Shown one piece after another: positions 1 through 10,722 of a stretch of 64,000 nt of DNA. The position numbers were made by a program, and so were the translations under genes. Position 1 is the stretch's first letter. Every line of letters begins with the position of its first letter. The notes beneath the pieces are model-generated. The model was not told the DNA's origin. It searched no databases and saw only the letters and a program-made list of their open reading frames with translations. This stretch comes from Prorocentrum cordatum (taxonomy: Eukaryota > Sar > Dinophyceae > Prorocentrales > Prorocentraceae), in the NCBI GenBank assembly GCA_963575745.1, contig CAUYUJ010017635.1:70001-134000 (forward strand). Reading direction: 5' to 3'.

Positions 1-1009
1 GCAGGCCCATGCTTTGCAGCTTGAGCATCAGAGGTTCCACGGCACCCTGGAGTGGGGGAAGGATTGCCTTATACTGTAAAGCCATGGCCAACACCATGAA
101 TCGATAGACCTTGAACACGACGCGGCGCGAGTGAGGGTCGTCTGGATTGCTGATGTCCGAACCGATGACGATGCCCAGGTCCTTGAGCCGGCCCTCGGCA
201 CCCCAGGCTGCAAGCATGAACTGCCGCCAACGCTGCACGTAAAAACCAATATGGCCTGCGAGCATGAACGTGGGCAGCCACTTGACATCAGACAGTAAAG
301 ATGTCATGCCATCCTTCCACTCGTCGATCCAATAGCCTTTGGGGACCCGGTGGTGTAATCCAGAAAGAGCGGTGCCAATGCAACCAGAAATCAGGCTCCA
401 ACCCAAGGATCGGCACAAGAGCTTCCCAACGGCACCATTCCAAAAAAACGAATAAAGAGCTAACCGGCTGAGGTACGGCGATTCGATCTCCATTGGCGAA
501 GCTGGTGGGAACATGATTGCAGCATCATCCGAATCACGGACAAAATTGTCTACCGATCGGATGTGGCTGCAGAAGATAGAGTTCTTCCTCACGAAGGCCT
601 CGCGCCACATCCGCTGCCACTCCACGTGCCGCTGGTGCTCATCCAGCGCGTAAGCCAGACCGCCCTCCATCCCGAGCTTACCCACGGTGGAGGAAGCAAG
701 GGCAACGACAGGCCCTTGCAGGTCATTTTCCTCGCCATCACTACTGCCATCCTCGTCCTCCGACTCAGCCTGCTGTTGTCCAGCCTGCTCGTGTGTCGCC
801 TTGCAAAGCCACTTATGGCTCGTAACCCTGACCAAGCTTGCATAACCCACCAGCAGCACCCCAAGTATCAACTGCACAAAGAAAACTGCAATGAAACGAG
901 GGCTGTGGGCAGTCTCGGCGACAAGTTCTGTGAAGGTATCTTCGTCTACTTCATGCGCAGACGCAATGAAAAATGCACATAACCAAATGCGCGCCCGCAA
1001 GAATGCCAT
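1..1009 (-). CDS. Bestrophin-like membrane protein, intronless, 3' end outside window
   Basis: The minus strand is open for 336 codons from the ATG at 1009 to the window edge, with no stop and no need for introns. Residues 1-19 look like a signal peptide (MAFLRARIW... ending near ASA). A strong membrane helix follows (FIAVFFVQLILGVLLVGYA), then an acidic low-complexity stretch (SEDEDGSSDGEEND). The C-terminal half has bestrophin-like features: a WNGAVGKLL segment, GFYVQRWRQF, and a VYRFMVLAMALQYK segment that recalls the membrane region of bestrophin anion channels. If right, it would be a chloride/bicarbonate-type channel in a membrane of the secretory or plastid system. An upstream in-frame ATG at 1045 is possible; 1009 gives the cleaner signal peptide. 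A DinoSL relic lies just upstream, so the gene was probably retro-copied. Family assignment is by motif impression only; the open frame is certain. Confidence 0.6.
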   Translation of the reverse strand, partial: MAFLRARIWLCAFFIASAHEVDEDTFTELVAETAHSPRFIAVFFVQLILGVLLVGYASLVRVTSHKWLCKATHEQAGQQQAESEDEDGSSDGEENDLQGPVVALASSTVGKLGMEGGLAYALDEHQRHVEWQRMWREAFVRKNSIFCSHIRSVDNFVRDSDDAAIMFPPASPMEIESPYLSRLALYSFFWNGAVGKLLCRSLGWSLISGCIGTALSGLHHRVPKGYWIDEWKDGMTSLLSDVKWLPTFMLAGHIGFYVQRWRQFMLAAWGAEGRLKDLGIVIGSDISNPDDPHSRRVVFKVYRFMVLAMALQYKAILPPLQGAVEPLMLKLQSMGL

Positions 1010-1062
1010 AGCCCCGGACTGGGCGCGAAGAGCCACAGACAGCATAGATGATGGGCATATAC

Positions 1063-1098
1063 CCAAAGCCGAAGTGGCTTGAGTCCGGATGGCTGCGG
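1063..1098 (-). other. Doubled DinoSL (spliced leader) relic upstream of the bestrophin-like gene
   Basis: Read on the minus strand, 1098-1078 matches the canonical 21-nt core of the dinoflagellate spliced leader at 16 of 21 positions, including the terminal CTCAAG. It is followed without a gap at 1077-1063 by a second, weaker copy (about 10 of 15) that starts at CCA, just after the internal AG of the leader. This is the known signature of repeated mRNA recycling: a new leader is spliced onto the AG inside an older, genomically encoded leader. The coding start lies about 54 nt downstream. Confidence 0.7.
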
Positions 1099-1821
1099 CC
1101 TCGAGGATCGATCGAGTTACGAGGAACCCGTTTGGGCGCCAACCTACTGGGAGGCTTCGGGCGTTTGGGACCTTTTTATTTCTCCTGGGTGTGAGCATCC
1201 TGGATGTACTCTGACCCTCTTCCCCTCGGCTACACGCTGGAGCTTGGATCTGTCGCGGGCGGCAGGTCTGCAGGTGGGCCTGGACGTCACGACGGATGAC
1301 CATGCATACTCGGTCCGGCGCTTGAACCGCCAACTCCATCTTTGTGAAGAGAGTTGACCGTCAACTCTGTCTTTTTGAAAGGATGTGGCTGCGAACTCTC
1401 CGAATTAACGAACCAAACCCCTTGCCGGCATCTTCCCGAGTTGACGAACGCCAGCGGCGGCCCCCCTCCAAGTTCACGAACCTCCTTGACAATTACTCAA
1501 TATGAAAACACTCCCCCTCTTCCCCTGATGGCGTCCGGGTGATGGCCGCGCACCCTCCGCGTACTGTTTTTTACACACAGGATGCCCGGGAAATCCCGGG
1601 AAACGACTCTCGCTGAGGCGCTGGCGTCATTTTTCCCCAAAATGCTGCTCTCGTTGAGGCGCCGGCCTCAATTCTGCTCCCGAATCGTTCCGAATCGTGC
1701 TCCCGCTGCAGCGTGGGCCTCATTTTCGGATCGGTGTTTGGCCTCCGTCGTTCAGGATGGCGTTCTCGCCCCAGCGCGGGCCTTTTTCTCGCGCGCCCAT
1801 CCGCCCGCCACCACCGCGCCG
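1099..1821. other. No recognisable gene
   Basis: Moderate-GC sequence with several partly repeated motifs around GTTGAC and TTCACGAAC (1350-1490). The short open frames on the plus strand show no domain or coding periodicity that I can see. Confidence 0.5.
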
Positions 1822-1985
1822 CACCCACCCACCACCACCACCACCACCACCACCACCACCACCACACACAGCACCAGCACCAGCACCAGCACCAGTACCA
1901 CACCACCACCACACCACCACCACCACCACCACCACCACCACGACAACCACGCACACACGCACGCACGCACGCACGTGCACCACCA
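1822..1985. repeat. (CAC)n microsatellite
   Basis: Nearly pure CAC/ACC repeats with a short CAGCAC stretch in the middle and CACACGCACG at the right end. It produces the His-, Pro-, Thr- and Val-rich open frames on both strands, which are artefacts. Confidence 0.95.
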
Positions 1986-2652
1986 CCCACTACGCACGCG
2001 CGCGCGGAGCCACAGGTCCGCTACGACACGCGTCCGCGGATAGAGAAAATCAGCGCCATGGTAAGGGATGGGAGGGAGGGGTAGGACGTCAGATATGACG
2101 CGAGCGCACCTAGCTTGACGAGCCCCCTCTGACAGCCTCCCTCTGGGACGGCGAACCCCCGTGACGGCCCCAACCCGAATTCACTAGCCCACTCGACGGC
2201 CCACATCGCCGCACCCTCCAGCTTGACGAACAGAGCGTCGGGGCCGAAGTGATGGTCAAAAACGACTTCGGGGCTGACGGACAAAGTGTCGGGGCCGAGT
2301 TGACGGTTCCTCTCGTTTTGACGGAAAAAGTGTTGGAGCTGAATCGACGAATGCCTTCGCCTGTGCGCACGTAGCCCTGGGGCCGCACTGACGTCTGAAG
2401 TGTCAAGGCCGAGTTGGCGGCGTTGTGGGCGTTTCTCTAGACATGCGCCGTCTCAACCATCAGCGCCCCTCAAACGGGGACTCCACTAACGGGTACTTTA
2501 GCCAGTGAACCAGCGAACCCAGCCCTTCCCGATGTGGGCAAAGCTGCAATGCAAGAAAAAATCCCTAAAGTGGCAACTTTCGGCAAACATTCAAAGTACC
2601 CGTTCGTAAGTACACGTTACGGTGCCGTTGAAGCCACTGGGCTCGACTCGAG
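1986..2652. other. No recognisable gene; degenerate GTTGACG repeats
   Basis: Contains loosely repeated motifs of roughly 25 bp around CGGGGCCGAGTTGACG and CTTGACGAAC (about 2110-2420). No convincing coding frame. Confidence 0.4.
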
Positions 2653-2739
2653 CTGGAGTTATACCCTGGGCAAAGGGGGACCTGCGGTGTGGAGCTGCTG
2701 GGGGCCGCGGGGAGGCCACACCCGCGCGCGCAGGCCTCT

Positions 2740-3235
2740 GGCATCCTCCGGGGGTCCTGCAGGAATCCCCAAGCATCCTTCAGGAGCCCTCAGGCATCCT
2801 TGAGGAATCTGTCAAGAAGCCTCAAGCATCCTTCAGGCATCCTCCAGGATCCGTCCGGAATCTGCAGGGATCCTTTTCAGGAATCTTCGAGAATCCTTAA
2901 AACGGATTTTCCCATAAACCTGGAGGAGTCCTTCAAACATCCGCAAGCATCCTTCAGGGCTCCTTCAGGAATACTTCAGATGTCCGCAGGAAGCCTCTCA
3001 TAATCCTGCGGACACCCGCAAGATTCTTTCATGAATCCTCAAGCATCCTTCAAGCATCCTTGATAATCCTTCCAACATCCTTCGGGAGTCCTCCGGGGTT
3101 CTTTAGGAATGCTTTAGGAATCCATCAGTAATCCTGCAGGCGTTCGCAACAGACCTTCAGGAATCCTGGAGGACTCCTCGAGAGTCCGTCAGGAATCCGC
3201 AAGAACCTTCTAAGTATCCTTCAAGCCCAGAGAGG
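2740..3235. repeat. Degenerate decamer array (ATCCTTCAGG-like)
   Basis: About fifty imperfect copies of a 10-bp motif close to ATCCTTCAGG/CAGGAATCCT. The translated frames look like HPSGILQ repeats, but that reflects the array and not a protein. The same array recurs in the second unit at 7609-8105. Confidence 0.85.
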
Positions 3236-4370
3236 CTGAAGTAAGCTGTCCTGTTTGTATTATGGTGCTCGTCTTGTAAAATTGCATCAGGAGTCCTACA
3301 CATTGCGATCAATCCGCTTCCAGTGGCTGCAACCAGTCCGAAGTGGCTCCTAAACGGTTCGAAGTGGTTGGGATCGGTCTTATTCTCGGAGGGCACGTGC
3401 TGTCGGAACGGTTAGAAGGGGCCTTCGCGGAAGAGGAAGACCTTGGAATGTGGGAGATCCGAACAGATGTTGCTGAATCCGCGCTGGGCCCCCCCTTCCT
3501 GTCGCGCGGATCGCGACATGGGCGGCGTCAGAGGCGCCGCCACGGGGGCTTCGGCGCCGGTCCGAGAAATTCCTGCGGAGCCCCATCCAGAGTAGCGTTG
3601 CGCCTCACCTCCGATCCCGCCCCCCTCGGCGTGATGTGTAGATGGGGTAGGGGCAGAGGCGGGGCTAGAGAGAAAAAGCGCTCCAATTGGCCCCTGGAAG
3701 GAGATGTGAGCACACAACTGGGCTCGGTGCCACTAGCCCCGCCCCACCTTGGGACAACCCCCACTCCCCAGATCCCCGACGTCACGTCGTCATTTTTTTC
3801 CTCACGCCCACCCCTAAAGGTCTAGACCCATCTCCTGGGACCGGTTTCTTGTCCCGGGCCGGTTTCTCACGGTCTCGAGGCCCCGAGAGGGTCCCGTGAG
3901 GCTGAAAACGATGAAAAACATAAATCTAGATTTTTCGAGACGCCCGAGAACTGGCTACGAACTCCACTTTGGGACCCCCCCCCCTCGATCGGTGGCTCAC
4001 AGGTGGGGTCCTGAGGGATGGGGACCTAAGGATAGGAAGCGATCCAAGGTTGGACTTAGTACGTTGTTGAATGCACCTCGTCCGTAGGACCCCATCCCCC
4101 AGGACCCCATCTTTGAACCACCTCCCCTACTCGACTACACGCAAGAGTGACCCTGGGCAAGAGTGACCTTTGGTGCGCGGCTTTTGGGGGGCCGCGGGGA
4201 AACGAAAAACAAGACGGCAAGACGCTACCCAGACCCCCGACGTCGTGTTTTGTTCACGACGTCGATCCCCAGAGGCCTCGACCCCTTCCCCGGAACCAGT
4301 TTTTGATCCTGAGTCGTTCATTGACGATCCTTTCGTATAGAACAAAAAAGAACGCCATAAACATCACGTT
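3236..4370. other. No gene; mosaic of dispersed repeat pieces (also 8106-9240)
   Basis: Holds pieces of sequence families seen elsewhere in the window, including a GGCGCC-rich hairpin piece near 3480-3590 and motifs around CCCCCGACGTC and GTCCCGGG that recur near 31190, 44215 and 45985. The open frames in this stretch are unremarkable. Confidence 0.45.
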
Positions 4371-4453
4371 TTGGCGCTCCGCGCGGATTTCCTGGATCTG
4401 CGCTAGATCCCGGGGGCCCAGCGCGGATCCAAAACATCTTCGCGAAACGCCAG
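4371..4453. repeat. Short foldback element of the GGCGC hairpin family
   Basis: Left arm GGCGCTCCGCGCGGATTTCC and the following bases pair with the right arm ending CGCGAAACGCC around a GGGGGCCC loop. The second duplicate unit has it at 9241-9323. Related foldbacks are at 21614 and 41731, with partial copies at 48122 and 63133. Confidence 0.6.
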
Positions 4454-4525
4454 GAGTTTTTGCTTATGGTGGTTTTCTTTTTCTTTTTCGACACGTGCAA
4501 TCACTCTGGCGAAAGGTCACCCTTA

Positions 4526-4712
4526 CGTGTGGTCGATCTCCCCTCCGCCTCCACCTCAAATGCCTTCTGACCTCCGCGGAAGGCGCGGACGGTGATGCAT
4601 CGAAACTATCGAGAACACCTCAAGGAACGCAAACAAACTCAGCCTTCCATGAGGCGCAAGAGTGTGGAAGTTCAGCACAAAAGCCCTGGAAGAACGAGGG
4701 CGAGTTTTGGGT
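4526..4712 (-). repeat. Dispersed repeat of about 170 bp (CCTCGCCCTCATT family), diverged copy
   Basis: Minus-strand, diverged copy of a repeat that starts near CCTCGCCCTCATTCTTCCAG and ends in GGAAGGTATGGAAGA plus GGTGGAGG. Other copies are at 13446, 30838 (minus), 32025 and 39866. The duplicate unit has it at 9396-9583. I see no clear terminal inverted repeats, so it may be a SINE or a decayed MITE. Confidence 0.7.
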
Positions 4713-4752
4713 CGGGCATGTCTTCCTACAGGCGGATTTGGAAGAAAACATC
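4713..4752 (+). mobile_element. MITE-A, left-end fragment
   Basis: Begins GGTCGGGCATGTCTTCCTAC and continues GGCGGATTTGGAAGAAAA, matching the left end of the MITE-A family described at 12282. It stops just before the copia LTR. The duplicate unit has it at 9584-9623. Confidence 0.6.
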
Positions 4753-4757
4753 AGTAC

Positions 4758-4933
4758 TGCAAAACGCTCTGAGGTTGTTCTAGTGTGACCAGGAGATACC
4801 AGACACGCCCAGCCCGAGCCCCTCTGCACCCCTTTTGGCTCAGGCAGGGGCTTCGGTCCATTTGATGTGTCCAGACGTGGTGCTCGTGCTGATACTGAAA
4901 CTATTTGTCCCGAGAAGCTGCCGCTCCTCCGCA
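4758..4933 (+). mobile_element. Copia-1 5' LTR (unit 1)
   Basis: 176 bp beginning TGCAAAACGCTCTGAGG and ending CCGCA. It matches 26717-26893 along its whole length with scattered substitutions, so the two are LTRs of one element. The flank before it is AGTAC and the flank after the 3' LTR is GGTAC, consistent with a 5-bp target duplication with one change. Confidence 0.85.
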
Positions 4934-5689
4934 GGTCCACCAGAATAGGTGGCAGCGGAACTGGCACCGGCTCCACGCGGAGCGCCAGCACGCTCGAAGA
5001 GTGTGAGTGAGTTCACGGACGAGGAGAGATCAGAAGCAGAGCGCTTTCCATTGGTGGACGCAGATTGGGAGCAGCAGTTTTAACAAGCAGAGGCCGGCAC
5101 TCGTGTGAGTCAGACGGGCGCCTTCAGCAAGGCGGTGAGCCGACACCGTGGGTGATGAGTCAGAAGCACACGCTGACGGCGGGGAGTACGCGGCCCTGGC
5201 GGTGGAGATCGCGGCACACCGCCCACTTTTAAGGACTCCACGATCGAGGCGTACTGCAGCATCGCGGAAGCAGGCGACGATAGGTTCAGAGCGTGGGTGG
5301 AGGGCCTCGACCCAGAGGGAATCGAGCATGAGGACGGAGTCGAGAACACCGTCAAGGCCCTGGAGGCGGAGGTCCTGCCCAAGCACGTGTAGGAGGAGCA
5401 CATGGAGTTCGAGCACGCCACCTTCGGCACCGAGCGTGAGAAGGGCCAGACCCTGCAGCAGCACCCCACCAAGATCAAGAAGGCCTTCGACAGGCTTCGC
5501 GGGCTGCAGGTTACGTTGGACGACGTACAGGGGTACTTTCTTCTGTGGCAGGCGAAGCTCGACCATGTCGAGCGCATGGCGGCGATACTCCAGGCGACCG
5601 GTTCGCTGGCCTACGAGGCCGTGCGCAATGCTTTGAAGGGCCTGCGGGGTGACAGCTCGCTGGAGAAGATGACGAATTCCTACCAGGGT

Positions 5690-5851
5690 TAGGTCGGGCA
5701 TGTCCCCCTGCAGGCGAGATCTTGGACGAGACCTTATAAATACCCGAAACATACCCCCCAAAGGCCCAAAACAATCAAGAAATCGTCCCCAGACTATTTT
5801 TTGGCACTATGTTTGGATATTTCTCCTGTAGAGGGACAGGCCCGACGTAAG
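5690..5851 (+). mobile_element. MITE-A copy in gag (unit 1)
   Basis: 162 bp from TAGGTCGGGCATGTCCCCCT to GGACAGGCCCGACGTAAG, with imperfect terminal inverted repeats. Flanked by ACCAGGGT (5682-5689) and ACCAGAGT (5852-5859), an 8-bp target duplication with one mismatch. Confidence 0.88.
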
Positions 5852-6239
5852 ACCAGAGTTATGCTACTCCCATCGTACTCCAAGACCACATCCCAGAAAT
5901 AATTTCGAGCACCCGGAAAAGTGCCCAAGGAGTGTCGAAACAGTGCCGGACGAGTCTCCCCGGGCCCGACACGTGAAAACCCTAGAGTTCCAGTACTTTT
6001 CTTCTGGTGCTCAAAATTCGTTCTGGTGGTCCAGGCTGAGAGTAGGTTGGAACATCATAAGACCAGGGGCGTGGGGGCGGCCAGAGCCGCCCGGCCAAGG
6101 CGCTCAGCGCGGACGAGGGCGACTGCCCGGAGGACGGCGAGAACCCCACCGCCGAGGCCCTGCACGTGCTGGCTGGCGCCTCGGCCCCGGGCGGGGACCC
6201 CGCAGTGGAGGCTGCCGTCGACGAGGACGAGACCTATGC

Positions 6240-6415
6240 TGGGCCTGCTGTCCACCACCACCACCAGAAGTTGGAGGGGGATGATGAGGAGAAAGAGGAG
6301 GAGGAGGAGGAGGAGGAGGAGGAAGAGGGGAAGGAGGAGGACAAGGAGGAGGAGGAGGAGGATCCCCTCCCCCTCCAACTCATGGTGGTGGTGGTGGTGG
6401 AAAACAGGCCCACCA
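6240..6415 (+). mobile_element. GGA-cored MITE in gag (unit 1)
   Basis: 176 bp with inverted ends of about 40 bp (TGGGCCTGCTGTCCACCACC... and its near complement ...GGTGGAAAACAGGCCC), enclosing a (GGA)n run at about 6291-6362. It is flanked by exact 8-bp repeats ACCTATGC at 6232-6239 and 6416-6423. Removing the element and one repeat joins codons for ETY and AVLAAW in one frame. Confidence 0.88.
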
Positions 6416-7410
6416 ACCTATGCGGTGCTGGCGGCGTGGCAAGTCGGACCAGGAGGCCGCGGCAACTGGCAGGAAACCCGCCGCGTGGTGAGAGACTGCA
6501 AGACGCCCCGGGGCTACAGCGAGGTGTTGCCAGCCAGGGGCCGCGGCAAGGGCGACGGCGACTACGAGATGAGGGCCAATCGGAAGATCGAGGAGCTGAA
6601 GCGCCAGACTCGCTGCCACCGGTGCCAACAGCTCGATCGGCCGCTGGACGAGGGAGTGCAAGAACCCGCCGAAGCAGCGAGAGGAGCACGCCAGGGCGGT
6701 CTGCGCGGCAGAGGAGTCCGACCCATGCCGGAGGTCCCCGGCGAGCCCCAACCGGTGGAGGACTACTCGAAGGTCATGAACCGTGAGCGCTGGCTGCGCG
6801 TGAAGGCGCGCGAGAAGGCCGCCGCTGCCGCCTCCGAGGCGGCTTCCAGCGCGGTGGCAGATCCAGCGCCCACGGGAGTCGAGATTGGCCCTGCGAGGGC
6901 TCGAGAGAGCCTGCAACGGGCCAAGCAACGTCTGCGTCACTTCTCCGCAGCCCAGCTCATGGGAGTTTGGGAGGGAACGGTGGACACGGGGTGCTTCAGG
7001 CTAGTCGCCGGGGACCGTACGCTTGTGGGGTGCACGATCTCGCCCTCAGGAGATCATTCGGTTCGAAAATGTATCAGATACGGTGATGGCATTGGATACA
7101 GAACCATCGGATCAGGAACCCAGGGTCTCGAAGCCAGTGGAACTCCAATCGTGGGTTGGCCATGGACGTCACCGCCGCCCTCATCAGACAAGAAATCCCC
7201 AAGGGTCTGAAGGCTCCTGGGCAGGAGGAGGAAGGAGGAATTCTTAACGAACACCCCCACCGAATGTCCCATGTGTTGGCAGGAATTTCAACATCGCGAA
7301 CGGTCAGTCCGCTAAGTCCCATTGGGTTGCTGAGCATCCTGTCGGCTTCGGGGGGGCGAAGCGGGAAGCGGGATCCTAAACTTTTGTGCAGTAGTTGTAA
7401 CCCATGATTG

Positions 7411-7526
7411 TTAGGTCGGGCATGTCCCCCTACAGGCGGATCTGGACGACAAATGAAAAGTAGTCAAAAACATGCTCCACAAATCGTCAACAATATTAAT
7501 GAAATCGTCCCCAGAGCATTTCTGGA
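7411..7526 (+). mobile_element. MITE-A, truncated by the duplication junction
   Basis: The left 116 bp of the MITE that is complete at 12282-12441. It ends exactly where the second 4.87-kb unit begins. The last bases, CTGGA, are shared with the unit start. Confidence 0.9.
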
Positions 7527-9628
7527 GTTATACCCTGGGCAAAGGGGGACCTGCGGTGTGGAGCTGCTGGGGGCCGCGGGGAGGCCACACCCGCGCGCGC
7601 AGGCCTCTGGCATCCTCCGGGGGTCCTGCAGGAATCCCCAAGCATCCTTCAGGAGCCCTCAGGCATCCTTGAGGAATCTGTCAAGAAGCCTCAAGCATCC
7701 TTCAGGCATCCTCCAGGATCCGTCCGGAATCTGCAGGGATCCTTTTCAGGAATCTTCGAGAATCCTTAAAACGGATTTTCCCATAAACCTGGAGGAGTCC
7801 TTCAAACATCCGCAAGCATCCTTCAGGGCTCCTTCAGGAATACTTCAGATGTCCGCAGGAAGCCTCTCATAATCCTGCGGACACCCGCAAGATTCTTTCA
7901 TGAATCCTCAAGCATCCTTCAAGCATCCTTGATAATCCTTCCAACATCCTTCGGGAGTCCTCCGGGGTTCTTTAGGAATGCTTTAGGAATCCATCAGTAA
8001 TCCTGCAGGCATTCGCAACAGACCTTCAGGAATCCTGGAGGACTCCTCGAGAGTCCGTCAGGAATCCGCAAGAACCTTCTAAGTATCCTTCAAGCCCAGA
8101 GAGGCTGAAGTAAGCTGTCCTGTTTGTATTATGGTGCTCGTCTTGTAAAATTGCATCAGGAGTCCTACACATTGCGATCAATCCGCTTCCAGTGGCTGCA
8201 ACCAGTCCGAAGTGGCTCCTAAACGGTTCGAAGTGGTTGGGATCGGTCTTATTCTCGGAGGGCACGTGCTGTCGGAACGGTTAGAAGGGGCCTTCGCGGA
8301 AGAGGAAGACCTTGGAATGTGGGAGATCCGAACAGATGTTGCTGAATCCGCGCTGGGCCCCCCCTTCCTGTCGCGCGGATCGCGACATGGGCGGCGTCAG
8401 AGGCGCCGCCACGGGGGCTTCGGCGCCGGTCCGAGAAATTCCTGCGGAGCCCCATCCAGAGTAGCGTTGCGCCTCACCTCCGATCCCGCCCCCCTCGGCG
8501 TGATGTGTAGATGGGGTAGGGGCAGAGGCGGGGCTAGAGAGAAAAAGCGCTCCAATTGGCCCCTGGAAGGAGATGTGAGCACACAACTGGGCTCGGTGCC
8601 ACTAGCCCCGCCCCACCTTGGGACAACCCCCACTCCCCAGATCCCCGACGTCACGTCGTCATTTTTTTCCTCACGCCCACCCCTAAAGGTCTAGACCCAT
8701 CTCCTGGGACCGGTTTCTTGTCCCGGGCCGGTTTCTCACGGTCTCGAGGCCCCGAGAGGGTCCCGTGAGGCTGAAAACGATGAAAAACATAAATCTAGAT
8801 TTTTCGAGACGCCCGAGAACTGGCTACGAACTCCACTTTGGGACCCCCCCCCCCTCGATCGGTGGCTCACAGGTGGGGTCCTGAGGGATGGGGACCTAAG
8901 GATAGGAAGCGATCCAAGGTTGGACTTAGTACGTTGTTGAATGCACCTCGTCCGTAGGACCCCATCCCCCAGGACCCCATCTTTGAACCACCTCCCCTAC
9001 TCGACTACACGCAAGAGTGACCCTGGGCAAGAGTGACCTTTGGTGCGCGGCTTTTGGGGGGCCGCGGGGAAACGAAAAACAAGACGGCAAGACGCTACCC
9101 AGACCCCCGACGTCGTGTTTTGTTCACGACGTCGATCCCCAGAGGCCTCGACCCCTTCCCCGGAACCAGTTTTTGATCCTGAGTCGTTCATTGACGATCC
9201 TTTCGTATAGAACAAAAAAGAACGCCATAAACATCACGTTTTGGCGCTCCGCGCGGATTTCCTGGATCTGCGCTAGATCCCGGGGGCCCAGCGCGGATCC
9301 AAAACATCTTCGCGAAACGCCAGGAGTTTTTGCTTATGGTGGTTTTCTTTTTCTTTTTTCGACACGTGCAATCACTCTGGCGAAAGGTCACCCTTACGTG
9401 TGGTCGATCTCCCCTCCGCCTCCACCTCAAATGCCTTCTGACCTCCGCGGAAGGCGCGGACGGTGATGCATCGAAACTATCGAGAACACCTCAAGGAACG
9501 CAAACAAACTCAGCCTTCCATGAGGCGCAAGAGTGTGGAAGTTCAGCACAAAAGCCCTGGAAGAACGAGGGCGAGTTTTGGGTCGGGCATGTCTTCCTAC
9601 AGGCGGATTTGGAAGAAAACATCAGTAC

Positions 9629-9804
9629 TGCAAAACGCTCTGAGGTTGTTCTAGTGTGACCAGGAGATACCAGACACGCCCAGCCCGAGCCCCTCTGCAC
9701 CCCTTTTGGCTCAGGCAGGGGCTTCGGTCCATTTGATGTGTCCAGACGTGGTGCTCGTGCTGATACTGAAACTATTTGTCCCGAGAAGCTGCCGCTCCTC
9801 CGCA
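9629..9804 (+). mobile_element. Copia-1 5' LTR (unit 2)
   Basis: Duplicate of the LTR at 4758-4933, carried along by the tandem duplication and not by a new insertion, since the flanking sequence is the same as in unit 1. Confidence 0.88.
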
Positions 9805-10560
9805 GGTCCACCAGAATAGGTGGCAGCGGAACTGGCACCGGCTCCACGCGGAGCGCCAGCACGCTCGAAGAGTGTGAGTGAGTTCACGGACGAGGAGAGA
9901 TCAGAAGCAGAGCGCTTTCCATTGGTGGACGCAGATTGGGAGCAGCAGTTTTAACAAGCAGAGGCCGGCACTCGTGTGAGTCAGACGGGCGCCTTCAGCA
10001 AGGCGGTGAGCCGACACCGTGGGTGATGAGTCAGAAGCACACGCTGACGGCGGGGAGTACGCGGCCCTGGCGGTGGAGATCGCGGCACACCGCCCACTTT
10101 TAAGGACTCCACGATCGAGGCGTACTGCAGCATCGCGGAAGCAGGCGACGATAGGTTCAGAGCGTGGGTGGAGGGCCTCGACCCAGAGGGAATCGAGCAT
10201 GAGGACGGAGTCGAGAACACCGTCAAGGCCCTGGAGGCGGAGGTCCTGCCCAAGCACGTGTAGGAGGAGCACATGGAGTTCGAGCACGCCACCTTCGGCA
10301 CCGAGCGTGAGAAGGGCCAGACCCTGCAGCAGCACCCCACCAAGATCAAGAAGGCCTTCGACAGGCTTCGCGGGCTGCAGGTTACGTTGGACGACGTACA
10401 GGGGTACTTTCTTCTGTGGCAGGCGAAGCTCGACCATGTCGAGCGCATGGCGGCGATACTCCAGGCGACCGGTTCGCTGGCCTACGAGGCCGTGCGCAAT
10501 GCTTTGAAGGGCCTGCGGGGTGACAGCTCGCTGGAGAAGATGACGAATTCCTACCAGGGT

Positions 10561-10722
10561 TAGGTCGGGCATGTCCCCCTGCAGGCGAGATCTTGGACGA
10601 GACCTTATAAATACCCGAAACATACCCCCCAAAGGCCCAAAACAATCAAGAAATCGTCCCCAGACTATTTTTTGGCACTATGTTTGGATATTTCTCCTGT
10701 AGAGGGACAGGCCCGACGTAAG
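10561..10722 (+). mobile_element. MITE-A copy in gag (unit 2)
   Basis: Duplicate of 5690-5851, with the same target duplication. Confidence 0.88.

Larger units (their letters stand above)
5232..7410 (+). pseudogene. Copia-1 gag-protease remnant, unit 1
   Basis: From about 5232 a frame reads as a copia-type Gag capsid (ending KIKKAFDRLRGL, VQGYFLLWQAKL, YEAVRNALKGLRG at 5692) with an in-frame TAG at 5390. A MITE (5690-5851) interrupts it. Further on, TYAVLAAW is split by a second MITE (6240-6415), and a zinc knuckle (RCHRC ... RWTREC near 6608-6665) is split between two frames by a one-base shift. A retropepsin-like VDTGC follows at about 6975. The frame 5921-7210 is open but crosses MITE sequence, so the ORF as such is not a natural protein. 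It breaks off at a third MITE at 7411. Gag would package element RNA and protease would cut the polyprotein; no copy here can be functional. Confidence 0.75.
2653..7521 (+). repeat. 4.87-kb tandem duplication, unit 1
   Basis: This unit recurs directly next to itself at 7522-12397. Reading the two in parallel I see one substitution (G at 3151, A at 8020) and two one-base homopolymer differences (a C run near 3975/8845 and a T run near 4485/9354). The unit carries a decamer array, dispersed repeats, the 5' LTR and the gag-protease part of a copia element, and it ends inside a MITE. The near-identity means a very recent event or an assembly duplication. Confidence 0.97.

Noticed and set aside
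5921-7210. 429-codon open frame in the copia-1 gag region
   Set aside because: It reads through an inserted MITE with its GGA core and mixes three original frames, so it is not a natural protein. Only parts of it keep gag and protease residues.
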